Source: Saccharopolyspora erythraea (GTDB taxonomy: Bacteria > Actinomycetota > Actinomycetes > Mycobacteriales > Pseudonocardiaceae). From it: a stretch of 64,000 nt of DNA. Below the pieces are notes generated by a model. That model searched no databases and was not told where the DNA came from. It saw nothing but the letters and a program-made list of their open reading frames with translations. A program made the translations under genes and the position numbers. Where the stretch lies: NCBI RefSeq assembly GCF_018141105.1, contig NZ_CP054839.1, positions 2,356,001 through 2,420,000 on the forward strand, given 5' to 3'. Positions 35,188 through 43,563 of this stretch are shown here, piece by piece (the stretch's first letter is position 1; each line of letters opens with the position of its first letter).

Positions 35188-36045
35188 CTAGGGTTCCCGC
35201 GCTATTCCGGTCCGGCGGTGAGTGCCCACGCCTGGCCTGGTCCTCGGGGGTGTGCTGTCAGCGGGTGCGCCTTCGCCCGGGGCGCCCACGTCGGGCGCGC
35301 TCTCGCCCTCACCGGGTGCGGTGGGTTTGCCCTCGGACGGGAAGTCCGCCCACAGGTTCTGGGCGCTGATCTCCTGGTCCGGGGTGCGGCCGCTCTCCGC
35401 GTAGTGCTGGTAGGCGCGGCGGCGCTCCTCCTGCTGGTGCCGCCAGGCGTCGGCGCGCACCATCCGCTCCTGCTTCGGCGTCGGGTGCCCCTCGGCGAAG
35501 GCCATCTCGGCCTCGGTCAGCTCGTCGTCGGAGGCGGAGGGGACCTCGTTGGTGACCTCCTCCACGGGCTCCTCGTCCGGCGGCGGCTCGTGGTGGCGGT
35601 AGCGGTAGTACGGGTTGTCCTCCGGCAGCCGGCCCGCGATCCGGCCGTAGGTGCCCAAGAACGTCAGCAGCATGCCCGCGACCAGGCTGAAGATGACGTT
35701 GGGCCAGCGGAACGCCAGCAGGTTGAACGGCGTCTCCATGACCGCCAGGTTGGCCAGGCCGGACACGAAGAACAGCACGCCGATCACGGTGGTCGTGGTG
35801 GAGGCGATCGCGCCGCCCCACACCGCCGCGCCGATCAGGATCGCGCCGACGAGGATCGAGATCACCGACAGCAGCCCGTTGGAGGACAACCCGAGCAGCA
35901 CGGCGCCCTCGGTGCTCAGGAAGGGGAGCTGGTTGGCCAGCCCCAGCACGCCGAAGGCCAGCAGCCCCGCGCCGAAGATGGCGGCGCCGATGCGGTAGAT
36001 CTTGCTCAGCGGGTGGTCCGGCGGCAGATAACGATCCATTCTCAT
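35188..36045 (-). CDS. DUF4383-like membrane protein with a long cytoplasmic tail
   Basis: 285 residues. Four membrane helices in the first 145 residues (from YRIGAAIFGAGLLAFGVLGL to VIFSLVAGMLLTFLGTYGR) resemble DUF4383 proteins. The remaining 140 residues are charged and Pro/Gly-rich (EPPPDEEPVEEV, EEERRRAYQHYAESGR, then PGEGESAPDVGAPGEGAP). ATG at 36045 with GGGGAGG 7 nt upstream; the frame is open further but runs into the recA promoter. Divergent from recA across 271 bp. Function unknown. Confidence 0.75.
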   Translation of the reverse strand: MRMDRYLPPDHPLSKIYRIGAAIFGAGLLAFGVLGLANQLPFLSTEGAVLLGLSSNGLLSVISILVGAILIGAAVWGGAIASTTTTVIGVLFFVSGLANLAVMETPFNLLAFRWPNVIFSLVAGMLLTFLGTYGRIAGRLPEDNPYYRYRHHEPPPDEEPVEEVTNEVPSASDDELTEAEMAFAEGHPTPKQERMVRADAWRHQQEERRRAYQHYAESGRTPDQEISAQNLWADFPSEGKPTAPGEGESAPDVGAPGEGAPADSTPPRTRPGVGTHRRTGIAREP

Positions 36046-36174
36046 CGCGGCGCCTCCCCGGGTGCTGCGTTGATCTGTCGACCACGTTGATCTGTCGACA
36101 ACAGAGTCCCCATTCGCCGCACTCCTTACACGTTCACACGAACGAGTAGCGAGACTGGCGTGTCGGCATCTAGA

Positions 36175-36197
36175 TCGAACACCCGTTCGTCTAGTAT
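36175..36197 (+). promoter_or_regulatory. LexA (SOS) box and -10 element of recA
   Basis: TCGAACACCCGTTCGT at 36175-36190 matches the consensus in all but the last base; the -10-like TAGTAT follows at 36192. A second dyad, CGTTCACACGAACG at about 36131, has its half-sites in the reverse order and is not a LexA box. The leader to the ATG is about 115 nt. Confidence 0.85.
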
Positions 36198-36316
36198 GGC
36201 GGCAGCGGGATCGGGCGATCGCAGGCGGCGGCCCCGCGGGTGAATTGTCGGTCCCGACCCGTAGCGTCGGTGCTGACGCAGAGACGACGTTCGACTTCGA
36301 CCGAGGTGGACCCCCG

Positions 36317-37357
36317 ATGGCAGCGACACCCGACAAGGGCAAGGCGCTAGAGCTCGCCCTCGCACAGATCGACAAGCAGTACGGCAAGGGATCGGTTATG
36401 CGGCTCGGCGACGAGACGCGCGCGCCGATCGAGGTCATCCCGACCGGCTCCATCTCGCTGGACGTGGCGCTGGGGATCGGTGGCCTGCCGCGGGGCCGGA
36501 TCGTCGAGGTCTACGGCCCGGAGAGCAGCGGTAAGACGTCGGTGGCGCTGCACGCGGTGGCCAACGCCCAGAAGCTCGGCGGCACCGCGGCGTTCATCGA
36601 CGCCGAGCACGCGCTGGACCCGGAGTACGCCAAGTCGATCGGGGTCGACACCGACGCGCTGCTGGTGTCCCAGCCCGACACCGGTGAGCAGGCGCTGGAG
36701 ATCGCCGACATGCTGATCCGCTCCGGCGCGCTGGACATCATCGTCATCGACTCGGTGGCCGCGCTGGTGCCGCGCGCCGAGATCGAGGGCGAGATGGGCG
36801 ACAGCCACGTCGGCCTGCAGGCCCGGCTGATGAGCCAGGCGCTGCGGAAGCTGACCTCCGCGCTCTACAACGCCAAGACCACGGCGATCTTCATCAACCA
36901 GCTCCGGGAGAAGGTCGGCGTGATGTTCGGCTCCCCGGAGACCACCACCGGTGGCAAGGCGCTGAAGTTCTACTCGTCGGTGCGCCTGGACGTCCGCCGG
37001 ATCGAGACGCTGAAGGACGGCTCGGACGCGGTCGGCAACCGCACCCGCGTCAAGGTCGTCAAGAACAAGGTCGCGCCGCCGTTCAAGCAGGCCGAGTTCG
37101 ACATCATCTACGGCGTCGGCATCAGCCGCGAGGGCTCGCTGATCGACATGGGCGTCGAGCAGGGCATCATCCGCAAGTCCGGTGCCTGGTACACCTACGA
37201 GGGCGACCAGCTCGGCCAGGGCAAGGAGAACGCCCGGAAGTTCATGCGCGAGAACCCCGACGTCGCCAACGAGATCGAGAAGCGGATCAAGGAGAAGCTC
37301 GGCATCGGGGCGCAGGTCGACTCCGAGAGCGCCGACCCGGCACCGGTCGACTTCTGA
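36317..37357 (+). CDS. recA: Recombinase RecA
   Basis: 346 residues, standard length, no intein (unlike M. tuberculosis RecA). Walker A GPESSGKT at 67-74, catalytic Glu region [10 protein letters not shown], Walker [15 protein letters not shown]2 loop start [19 protein letters not shown]. Catalyses strand exchange and triggers LexA self-cleavage. The ATG at 36317 gives [12 protein letters not shown], the actinobacterial N-terminus. An SOS box lies 127 nt upstream. recX follows downstream, separated by a hairpin and repetitive DNA. Confidence 0.99.
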   Translation: MAATPDKGKALELALAQIDKQYGKGSVMRLGDETRAPIEVIPTGSISLDVALGIGGLPRGRIVEVYGPESSGKTSVALHAVANAQKLGGTAAFIDAEHALDPEYAKSIGVDTDALLVSQPDTGEQALEIADMLIRSGALDIIVIDSVAALVPRAEIEGEMGDSHVGLQARLMSQALRKLTSALYNAKTTAIFINQLREKVGVMFGSPETTTGGKALKFYSSVRLDVRRIETLKDGSDAVGNRTRVKVVKNKVAPPFKQAEFDIIYGVGISREGSLIDMGVEQGIIRKSGAWYTYEGDQLGQGKENARKFMRENPDVANEIEKRIKEKLGIGAQVDSESADPAPVDF

Positions 37358-37363
37358 GCCTTT

Positions 37364-37428
37364 CCGCTCCCCGGCTCCCCGCCGGGCCCCCGCCGGGCCC
37401 GCCGGGGGCGGGGCGGGGTGGGGAGCGG
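37364..37428 (+). terminator. GC-rich compound hairpin after recA
   Basis: Outer arms CCGCTCCCC (37364) and GGGGAGCGG (37420), enclosing an inner stem GCCCCCG / CGGGGGC. Starts 7 nt after the recA stop; could attenuate read-through into recX. Confidence 0.5.
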
Positions 37429-37429
37429 A

Positions 37430-37660
37430 CGGGGCGATGGGTACCGGGGTACCGGGCGGGTCTGGAGCGGCTGGCGTACCGGCGGCCGGGAAACGGTCTG
37501 GAGCGATCGGGGTGCCGGGCGGCTGGGGAAGTAGGTCGGTTGGTATGCCGGGGTGCCCGAGCGGCGGGGGTACCGGTCGGGCTGGGAACGATCGGGCGAC
37601 AGGCGGCCAGGGAACGGTCGAACGGGCCGGTTGGTGAGCCGGGCTCACAGAAACGATCGG
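37430..37660. repeat. Degenerate GGTACCGGG / GGCGGCNGGGAACG repeats between recA and recX
   Basis: Recurring GGTACCGG, GTACCGGNCGG and CGGNCNGGGAACG words, e.g. at 37441, 37448, 37477 and 37572. No gene can be recognised between the recA stop and the open recX frame, and the repeats fade into the low-complexity start of that frame. Confidence 0.6.
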
Positions 37661-37681
37661 GTCCGGGTGTGCTGCTGAACG

Positions 37682-38812
37682 GTGGGTAGCCGGGCTGTCG
37701 ATGCGCTGAGAGTGCCGGTCGATGGCTGGGCATGCGGGGTTCTGGGTGAGGGCACAGTGGGTGGAGACACTGCCGATGGCGCCGAAGCGGGTGCTGCGGG
37801 CGTGAGTCCCGCGACCGGCGGGCTCGCGGGCGATGACACCGGCGGCGACGCCGTCGCCGAAGGCGCGGCTGCCGACGAGGTGGCGGCTGCCAGTGGCCCG
37901 GCGGCTGGGCAGGTGCCCGGGGTGTTCACCGCCTCGGCGTTGTCGGGCGCGGGCGGTGGGGTGGCCCCCGGTGGGCGCAAGCGTCGGCGGTCGGCGATCT
38001 CGGCTGAGGCCGCCGAGGAGGAGCCGGTCTCCTCGGCAGGTCCGGACACGCCCAAGCACGCTCCGGGCTCCCAACGCTCCGGTTTGTCCCAGCGCTCCGG
38101 TTCGGCTCAGCGTTCCAGTGCGTCCAGGCGGTCTGGCCCGTCCCGGCGGTCCCGTGCCTCCGAGCAGTCGGCTGCCTACGGCGAGTCCGACTCGGTCGAG
38201 GTGCCCGCCGCGTCCGAGCAGGCCGACTCGCCCGGACACACCGACTCACCCGCGCAGTCCACCGGCCCAAAGCGGTCCGAGTCGCCGGGCCGGTCCGAGT
38301 CGCCGGAGCAACTCGCCCGCGACACCGTGTACCGGTTGCTGGCCGCGCGGGCGCGAAGTCGTTCCGAGCTGCGGCAGGCGTTGCTGCGCAAGGAGATCGA
38401 GGAAGACGTCGCCGACGAGGTGCTCCAGAAGTTCGCCGACGCGGGCCTGATCGACGATGCCGCGTTCGCCGAGACGTGGGTGCACGCAAGGCAGCGCAAC
38501 AAGGGACTCGGGCGCAGGGCGCTCGGTTTCGAGCTGCGCCGCAAGGGTGTTGACGAGAACCTGGTCGAAGCCGCGTTGTCCACTGTGGATGAGGACGTCG
38601 AGGTGGAGCGCGCCCGCGAATTGGTGCGGCGCAAGCTCCGCTCGCTGGGTTCTGCCGACTACACGGCGAAGATGCGCAGGCTGGTCGGAATGCTTGCGCG
38701 CAAGGGCTATTCCGAAGGTCTCGCGTACCGCGTGGCCAAGGAAGAACTGGAACGCTCGGGTTCGAGTGCGAAAGACGACGCCGCAGACGGCCCACCTTCC
38801 GACGACCTCTGA
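37682..38812 (+). CDS. recX: RecX-family regulatory protein with a long low-complexity N-terminus
   Basis: RecX inhibits RecA filament extension. The RecX domain occupies the last 170 residues: [20 protein letters not shown], then [38 protein letters not shown] and [18 protein letters not shown]. It is preceded, in frame, by about 200 residues of Gly/Ala/Ser-rich sequence with imperfect SQRSGS repeats (37682-38290). Third-position GC there is visibly lower than in neighbours, so the real start may be internal, yet no clear ribosome site marks one. The usual actinobacterial RecX is 170-190 residues. Downstream of recA on the same strand. Confidence 0.8.
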   Translation: MGSRAVDALRVPVDGWACGVLGEGTVGGDTADGAEAGAAGVSPATGGLAGDDTGGDAVAEGAAADEVAAASGPAAGQVPGVFTASALSGAGGGVAPGGRKRRRSAISAEAAEEEPVSSAGPDTPKHAPGSQRSGLSQRSGSAQRSSASRRSGPSRRSRASEQSAAYGESDSVEVPAASEQADSPGHTDSPAQSTGPKRSESPGRSESPEQLARDTVYRLLAARARSRSELRQALLRKEIEEDVADEVLQKFADAGLIDDAAFAETWVHARQRNKGLGRRALGFELRRKGVDENLVEAALSTVDEDVEVERARELVRRKLRSLGSADYTAKMRRLVGMLARKGYSEGLAYRVAKEELERSGSSAKDDAADGPPSDDL

Positions 38813-38933
38813 CCTGGTCGGGCATCGGCCCCTCAGGCCGACGCAATGCGCTGACCGCGAGTCATCCAGATCGTCCAGGTTGATCGAGTTCCCAGTATTG
38901 GGACGCCGGTACCGGATTGTCGTGGTGGCATCG

Positions 38934-38939
38934 TAGAGT
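38934..38939 (+). promoter_or_regulatory. -10 hexamer TAGAGT of the HAD gene, leaderless
   Basis: TAGAGT ends 8 nt before the ATG at 38948. Confidence 0.45.
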
Positions 38940-38947
38940 CACCGACC

Positions 38948-39616
38948 ATGACGAGTCTTGCCGATACGCCGGGGAGCCCGCGACACATCGTCTGGGACTG
39001 GAACGGAACTCTCCTCGACGACAACCACGCCGTGGTGTCGGCCGTGAACGAGGTGTGCTCGGCGTTCGAGCGCGACCACATCGACATCGACGAGTGGCGC
39101 GCCGTTTTCAGCCGTCCGCTGCTCCAGTGCTACGAACGCCTGCTCCGGCGTTCCCTCAGCGACGAGGACTGGGCACGCATCGACGTGCTGTACCACGACG
39201 CTTACCGGGAGCTGCTCCACACGTGCGGACTGGCGAAGGGTGTCCCGCACGCACTCGAGGACTGGCGGGAGACCGGGCGCACGCAGTCGCTGCTGTCGAT
39301 GTGGTTCCACGAGGAGCTGGTGGCGCTGGTGACGCACCTCGGCCTGCACGGCCTGTTCGCGCGGATGGACGGACTGCGCGCGGAGGTCGGCGGCGGTTCG
39401 AAGGCGGCCCACCTCGAACAGCACCTGTCCGAACTCAGGCTGGACCCGGCCGACGTCGTCCTGATCGGCGATGTCGTCGACGACGCCGAAGCGGCCCGGC
39501 ACGCCGGTACCTCATGCGTGCTGGTGACGACCGGCGTCATGAGCCGTTCGAAGCTGGAAGCCACCGACTTCCCGGTCGCCGACTCGATCCCGGAGGCGCT
39601 GGCCCTCCTGAACTGA
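38948..39616 (+). CDS. HAD-family hydrolase (phosphoglycolate-phosphatase-like)
   Basis: 222 residues with a helical cap between motifs I and II, as in beta-phosphoglucomutase/Gph-type HADs. Motif I is WDWNGTLLDDN: the nucleophile Asp is present, but the general acid/base Asp two residues on is Asn. Motif II is SLLSMW; the motif III Lys (GGGSKAAHL) and motif IV (VVLIGDVVDDAEAARHAG) are intact. The Asn is shared by a recognised DWNGT subfamily, so this is probably a working enzyme with changed chemistry. Followed by a duplication of its own last codons. Convergent with eda. Confidence 0.85.
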   Translation: MTSLADTPGSPRHIVWDWNGTLLDDNHAVVSAVNEVCSAFERDHIDIDEWRAVFSRPLLQCYERLLRRSLSDEDWARIDVLYHDAYRELLHTCGLAKGVPHALEDWRETGRTQSLLSMWFHEELVALVTHLGLHGLFARMDGLRAEVGGGSKAAHLEQHLSELRLDPADVVLIGDVVDDAEAARHAGTSCVLVTTGVMSRSKLEATDFPVADSIPEALALLN

Positions 39617-39645
39617 CCGAGCGACCCTCCTGAACTGACCGAGCG
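39603..39645. repeat. Direct duplication of the HAD gene stop-codon region
   Basis: CCCTCCTGAACTGACCGAGC occurs at 39603 and again at 39625 (period 22 bp). The first copy contains the last codons and stop of the HAD gene. Confidence 0.9.
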
Positions 39646-39930
39646 GACGACGCGGGCGGCCGAACAAGGTCGGCGAGAGAGGGCCAGCCGCGTGGGCGGA
39701 AACCGAGCGGGCGGGCGGAAGCCGAGTCGGCGGAGGCCGAGCGGGTGTGCGGAAACCGAGCGGGCGGAAACCTCGCGGGCTGGGGAAGCCTCCGGCTACC
39801 GGGCCAGAAGCCCTGCGTTCTGGACAGACGCGGCAGCTTGAGCACTGGGGCCGGGTGATGCGCTCACCCGGCCCCAGCTCAGAAGCGAGCCGTGACCGGC
39901 CCTGTACAGAAGCGAGCCCTGGCGGCCCCG
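39646..39930. repeat. Degenerate GCGGGCGGAAACCGA repeats in the HAD/eda gap
   Basis: About 150 bp of GAGCGGGCGGAANCCGAG-type iterations, then ordinary sequence and a short pair CAGAAGCGAGCC (39880, 39906). No gene or terminator with a convincing stem is visible. Confidence 0.6.
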
Positions 39931-39934
39931 AACC

Positions 39935-40618
39935 TCAGCCGAGAGCGGAAGCCTGGCGGGCCAGGGCCTCGACCTGGCCCCACGAGCCGGTGTCGAGCAG
40001 CTTCTTCGGCGTCAGCCACGAGCCGCCGACGCAACCGACGTTGGCCAGCGCGAGGTACTTCGGCGCGGTCTCCACGCTGATCCCGCCTGTCGGGCAGAAC
40101 CGCAGGCCGGGCAGGGGCCCCGCGATCGCCTTCAGGTACGGCACGCCCCCGCTGGGCTCGGCCGGGAAGAACTTCATCGCCGTGACGCCCCGCTCGGCCA
40201 GCGCCATCGCCTCCGACACGGTGCTCACCCCCGCCAGGTAGGGGATGCCGGCGCTCTCGACGTCGTCGAGCAGCTTCGGCGTGCTGCCGGGCGTGACGAC
40301 GTAGCGCGCGCCCGCCTTGGCCACCAGCTCGGCCTGCCCGGGCTCGGTGACGGTGCCCGCGCCGACGACCACGTCCGGCACCTCGGCCGCGATCCGCTCG
40401 ATCGCGGGCAGGCCGGCCGGGGTGCGCAGCGTGACCTCGATGGTGCTGATGCCGCCGCGCAGCAGCGCCTCCGCCAGCGGCACGGCGTGCTCGGGGTCGT
40501 CGAGCGCCACCACCGGTACCACCGGGCTGAGGGTCAGTACGTCGGCTGCGGTGTTGATCGCCTTGTTCATCGTGAAGAGTCCTCGGTGCTCCGTCTTCGT
40601 CCCGGGTTCGGTCGTCAT
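39935..40618 (-). CDS. eda: KDPG/KHG aldolase
   Basis: Cleaves 2-keto-3-deoxy-6-phosphogluconate to pyruvate and glyceraldehyde 3-phosphate (Entner-Doudoroff) and may also act on 4-hydroxy-2-oxoglutarate. 227 residues. Active-site residues: Glu in [32 protein letters not shown] and the Schiff-base Lys in [12 protein letters not shown], then PTGGIS for phosphate binding. The ATG at 40618 overlaps the edd stop by 4 bp; an ATG at 40570 would give the more typical short N-terminus. Last gene of the edd-eda operon. Confidence 0.95.
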   Translation of the reverse strand: MTTEPGTKTEHRGLFTMNKAINTAADVLTLSPVVPVVALDDPEHAVPLAEALLRGGISTIEVTLRTPAGLPAIERIAAEVPDVVVGAGTVTEPGQAELVAKAGARYVVTPGSTPKLLDDVESAGIPYLAGVSTVSEAMALAERGVTAMKFFPAEPSGGVPYLKAIAGPLPGLRFCPTGGISVETAPKYLALANVGCVGGSWLTPKKLLDTGSWGQVEALARQASALG

Positions 40619-42474
40619 GCCGGCAGGTCGCTTGGTGTCCGGGCCGCCTGCGCGCCGGCGAACACGCTGGCGCCCTGGTCGGCGCGGCCCACGGCGGTCC
40701 GGAACGCGGTGAACAGCTCCCGGCCGGTGCCGAACTGGGTGGCGGCCGCACCTTCGGCGGGGGTCCTGGCGTGCAGCTCGTCGTCGGGGATCAGTGCGTC
40801 GAGGGTCCCGCGCTCGGCGTCGAGGCGGACCATGTCGCCGTCGCGCAGCTTGGCCAGCGGCCCGCCCGCGGTGGCCTCCGGGGTGAGCTGGATCGCCGCC
40901 GGGATCTTGCCCGAGGCGCCCGACATGCGGCCGTCGGTGACCAGCGCGACCTGGTGGCCGCGGTCCATCAGCACACCCAGCGCGGGCGTGAGCCCGTGCA
41001 GCTCCGGCATGCCGTTGGCCTGCGGCCCCTGGTTGCGGATGACGACCACGACGTCCTGGTCGAGCTCGCCCGCCTTGAACGCCGTGGTGAAGTCGTGCTG
41101 GTCGTCGAAGATCCGCGCGGGGGCGTTGACCACGCGGTGCTCGCGCTTGACCGCCGACACCTTGATCACCGAGCGGCCCAGGTTGCCGTCGAGCACGCGC
41201 ATCCCGCCCTCGGGCGCGAACGGCTCGTCGACGCCGCGCAGCACGTCGGGGTCGAGGCTGCGCTTCGGGGCGTCGCGCCAGACCAGCTCGCCGTCCTCCA
41301 GGAACGGCTGCTGCCGGTAGCGGTCGAGACCGGGACCGGCCACCGTCCGGACGTCGGGGTGCAGCAGCCCGGCGTCGAGCAGCTCGCCGACCAGGGTCTG
41401 CACCCCGCCCGCGGCGGCGAAGTGGTTGATGTCGGCCGAGCCGTTGGGGTAGACGCGGGCCAGCGACGGCACAACGGCCGACAGGTCGGAGAAGTCGTCC
41501 CAGGTCAGCTCGATGCCCGCGGCGGCGGCGATCGCGGGCAGGTGCAGCGTGTGGTTCGTCGAGCCGCCGGTGGCCAGCAGGCCGACCACGCCGTTGACGA
41601 TCGTCTTCACGCTGATGATCTCGCCGATCGGGGTGTAGTCCTCACCGCGCGAGATCTGCACAACGCGCCGCGAGGCTTCCTCGGTGAGCGCCTTGCGCAA
41701 CGGCGTGCCGGGCGCGACGAAGCTCGACCCGGGCAGGTGCAGGCCCATGACCTCGACGACCAGCTGGTTGGAGTTGGCGGTGCCGTAGAAGGTGCAGGTG
41801 CCGGGGGAGTGGTAGGAGGCGGACTCGGCCTCCAGCAGCTCGTCCCGGGTGGCCTTGCCCTCGGCGAACAGCTGCCGGATGCGGCTCTTCTCCCCGTTGG
41901 GCAGGCCGGAGGGCATCGGGCCCGCCGGCACCAGCAGCGTCGGCAGGTGCCCGAACGCCAGCCCGCCGATCAGCAGACCGGGAACGATCTTGTCGCACAC
42001 GCCGAGCAGCAGTGCGCCGTCGAACATCTCGTGGGACAGGGCGACGCCGGTGGCCATCGCGATGACGTCGCGCGAGAACAGCGAGAGCTCCATGCCGGTG
42101 CGGCCCTGGGTGATCCCGTCGCACATCGCGGGCACCCCGCCGGCGAACTGCGCGACGCCGCCGGCCTCCCGCACCGCGTCCTTGATCCAGTCGGGGAACT
42201 CGGCGAACGGCTGGTGCGCCGAGAGCATGTCGTTGTAGGCGGACACGATCGCCACGCCGGGCTTGGTCTCGCCGCGCACCGCGATCCGGTCGGCGCCGCC
42301 GCAGGCGGCGAAGCCGTGGGCGAGGTTGCTGCAGGGCATCCCGGCGCGCACCGGGCCGTCCGAGGCCGCCTGGCGGATCCGGTCGAGGTATTGGCTGCGG
42401 CTGGCCGCACTGCGGTCTGCGATCCGCTGCGTGACCTGTTCAACGACAGGATGAATGGGCGCGTTCGCCGTCAT
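40615..42474 (-). CDS. edd: 6-phosphogluconate dehydratase
   Basis: Converts 6-phosphogluconate to KDPG; an IlvD/EDD-family Fe-S dehydratase, 619 residues, full length. Fe-S Cys candidates are in [22 protein letters not shown] and [31 protein letters not shown] is the family signature. ATG with GGAGGCG just upstream. Together with eda it gives a complete Entner-Doudoroff branch, which is not universal in actinobacteria. A promoter with an overlapping dyad is visible about 85 nt upstream. Confidence 0.96.
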   Translation of the reverse strand: MTANAPIHPVVEQVTQRIADRSAASRSQYLDRIRQAASDGPVRAGMPCSNLAHGFAACGGADRIAVRGETKPGVAIVSAYNDMLSAHQPFAEFPDWIKDAVREAGGVAQFAGGVPAMCDGITQGRTGMELSLFSRDVIAMATGVALSHEMFDGALLLGVCDKIVPGLLIGGLAFGHLPTLLVPAGPMPSGLPNGEKSRIRQLFAEGKATRDELLEAESASYHSPGTCTFYGTANSNQLVVEVMGLHLPGSSFVAPGTPLRKALTEEASRRVVQISRGEDYTPIGEIISVKTIVNGVVGLLATGGSTNHTLHLPAIAAAAGIELTWDDFSDLSAVVPSLARVYPNGSADINHFAAAGGVQTLVGELLDAGLLHPDVRTVAGPGLDRYRQQPFLEDGELVWRDAPKRSLDPDVLRGVDEPFAPEGGMRVLDGNLGRSVIKVSAVKREHRVVNAPARIFDDQHDFTTAFKAGELDQDVVVVIRNQGPQANGMPELHGLTPALGVLMDRGHQVALVTDGRMSGASGKIPAAIQLTPEATAGGPLAKLRDGDMVRLDAERGTLDALIPDDELHARTPAEGAAATQFGTGRELFTAFRTAVGRADQGASVFAGAQAARTPSDLPA

Positions 42475-42554
42475 TCGTCGCCTCCTGGAGCGCTGGTGGT
42501 GGTGACGATCGAGGGCGACGACGTTGGCGCCTCAGTTCGAGCCGTGACTGCAGC

Positions 42555-42583
42555 CACACTAACGGGTGTGACGCCGATTTCAA
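42555..42583 (-). promoter_or_regulatory. edd promoter with overlapping dyad
   Basis: On the minus strand TTGAAA, 16-nt spacer, TAGTGT. The palindrome CACACTAACGGGTGTG (42555-42570; 5-bp arms, 6-nt gap) covers the -10, a plausible repressor site for sugar-acid control. Confidence 0.55.
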
Positions 42584-42684
42584 AAACCGATTCAGTACTC
42601 GATCTTCGTCACGCGAGTTCGCCCGCACGGCGGCGGCAAGATCGGCCATGATGTGCTGGAGACCGATCGAGCGAGGGGAAGCGA

Positions 42685-43305
42685 ATGCGCATCCGGGTGC
42701 TTGTGGCCGCGCTTGCGGCCTGCGCGACGCTGTCGGCCTGTGGCGGCGGGACGCAACCGAACGCCGTGGTTCCGCAGCCGCTGCCGCCCGCCCCGACCAG
42801 CGCGGCGGCTCCGCCGGACGGCTCGGTGGACCTGGACGGTTCGCCGACGGTCGAGAAGATCAAGCAGCGCGGCAAGCTGCTGGTCGGGCTGCGCTCGGAC
42901 GCGCCCGAGATGGTGCGCCGCGTCAGCCCGGGGGAGTACCAGGGCTTCGACGTGGAGGTCGCGGGCATCCTCGCCGCGGGCATGGGCCTGGACCCGCGCA
43001 CCCAGGTCTCCTACCGCTGGCTGCCGTCGGACCTGCGGGCCAACGCGATGAGCGCGGGCAGCGTCGACGTCCTGCTCGGCGGGTTCGATCGTGGTGCGCC
43101 GCAGTTCGCCGGCGCGGGCCCGTACGCGGTCGTCGGCGGCCCGGGTGCGGAGGTCGAGCACTACGTCGGTTTCAGTCCGGGTGACGACGCGATGGGTGAG
43201 GAGCTGGACCGCATCCTGGACGCCGCGGTCGCCGACGGTCGTTGGCAGCGGGCCTACGACACCGCGCTCGCGCCGAGCGGCGTCCGGGCCAGGCCGGCGC
43301 CGTAA
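42685..43305 (+). CDS. Lipoprotein resembling a GluB-type binding protein that lacks lobe 2
   Basis: 206 residues. Lipobox LSAC with Cys19, a Pro/Ala-rich spacer, then sequence collinear with the solute-binding protein GluB encoded at 46090-46989: SPTVEKIKQRGKLLVGLRSD, EYQGFDVEVAGILAAGMGLD, then a jump to MGEELDRILDAAVADGRWQR. The central ~110 residues of GluB, which form lobe 2 and half the ligand pocket, are missing without any frame disruption. ATG with AGGGGAAG upstream. Because codon use is normal and the frame intact, it looks like a functional derivative rather than a decaying copy. Function unknown; amino acid binding is unlikely. Confidence 0.75.
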   Translation: MRIRVLVAALAACATLSACGGGTQPNAVVPQPLPPAPTSAAAPPDGSVDLDGSPTVEKIKQRGKLLVGLRSDAPEMVRRVSPGEYQGFDVEVAGILAAGMGLDPRTQVSYRWLPSDLRANAMSAGSVDVLLGGFDRGAPQFAGAGPYAVVGGPGAEVEHYVGFSPGDDAMGEELDRILDAAVADGRWQRAYDTALAPSGVRARPAP

Positions 43306-43507
43306 TGCGCCCGGGGTATGGGTTCCGCGGTTCAACGCCCGGAATAGCTGCCGCAGTACCTCCGGTAATTATCAATTGCTGTTCACTCCTGTGATTTTCC
43401 CTCATGTATAACGCTCTGAGCAGGCGTTTTTCATTGGGGCAGGTGCGCCACGTCGGAAATCGACCGACTTGACGGAATTGCACGACGATCGGCCTCGTCA
43501 CATCTAG

Positions 43508-43535
43508 TTGTGTAGAGCAACCATTTAGTTAGCCT
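43508..43535 (+). promoter_or_regulatory. Promoter of the methyltransferase gene
   Basis: TTGTGT (43508), 16-nt spacer, TAGCCT (43530). The palindrome-like CACATCTAGTTGTG overlaps the -35. The gap 43306-43563 is unusually AT-rich for this window and holds no gene. Confidence 0.6.
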
Positions 43536-43563
43536 GGGGAACCACAACGAGGTGAGGAGATCA

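Noticed and set aside
36131-36144. Second LexA box at recA
   Set aside because: CGTTCACACGAACG has half-sites in the reverse order (GTTC then GAAC) and does not fit TCGAAC-N4-GTTCGA.
36317-37357. Intein in RecA
   Set aside because: The reading frame is an uninterrupted 346 residues.
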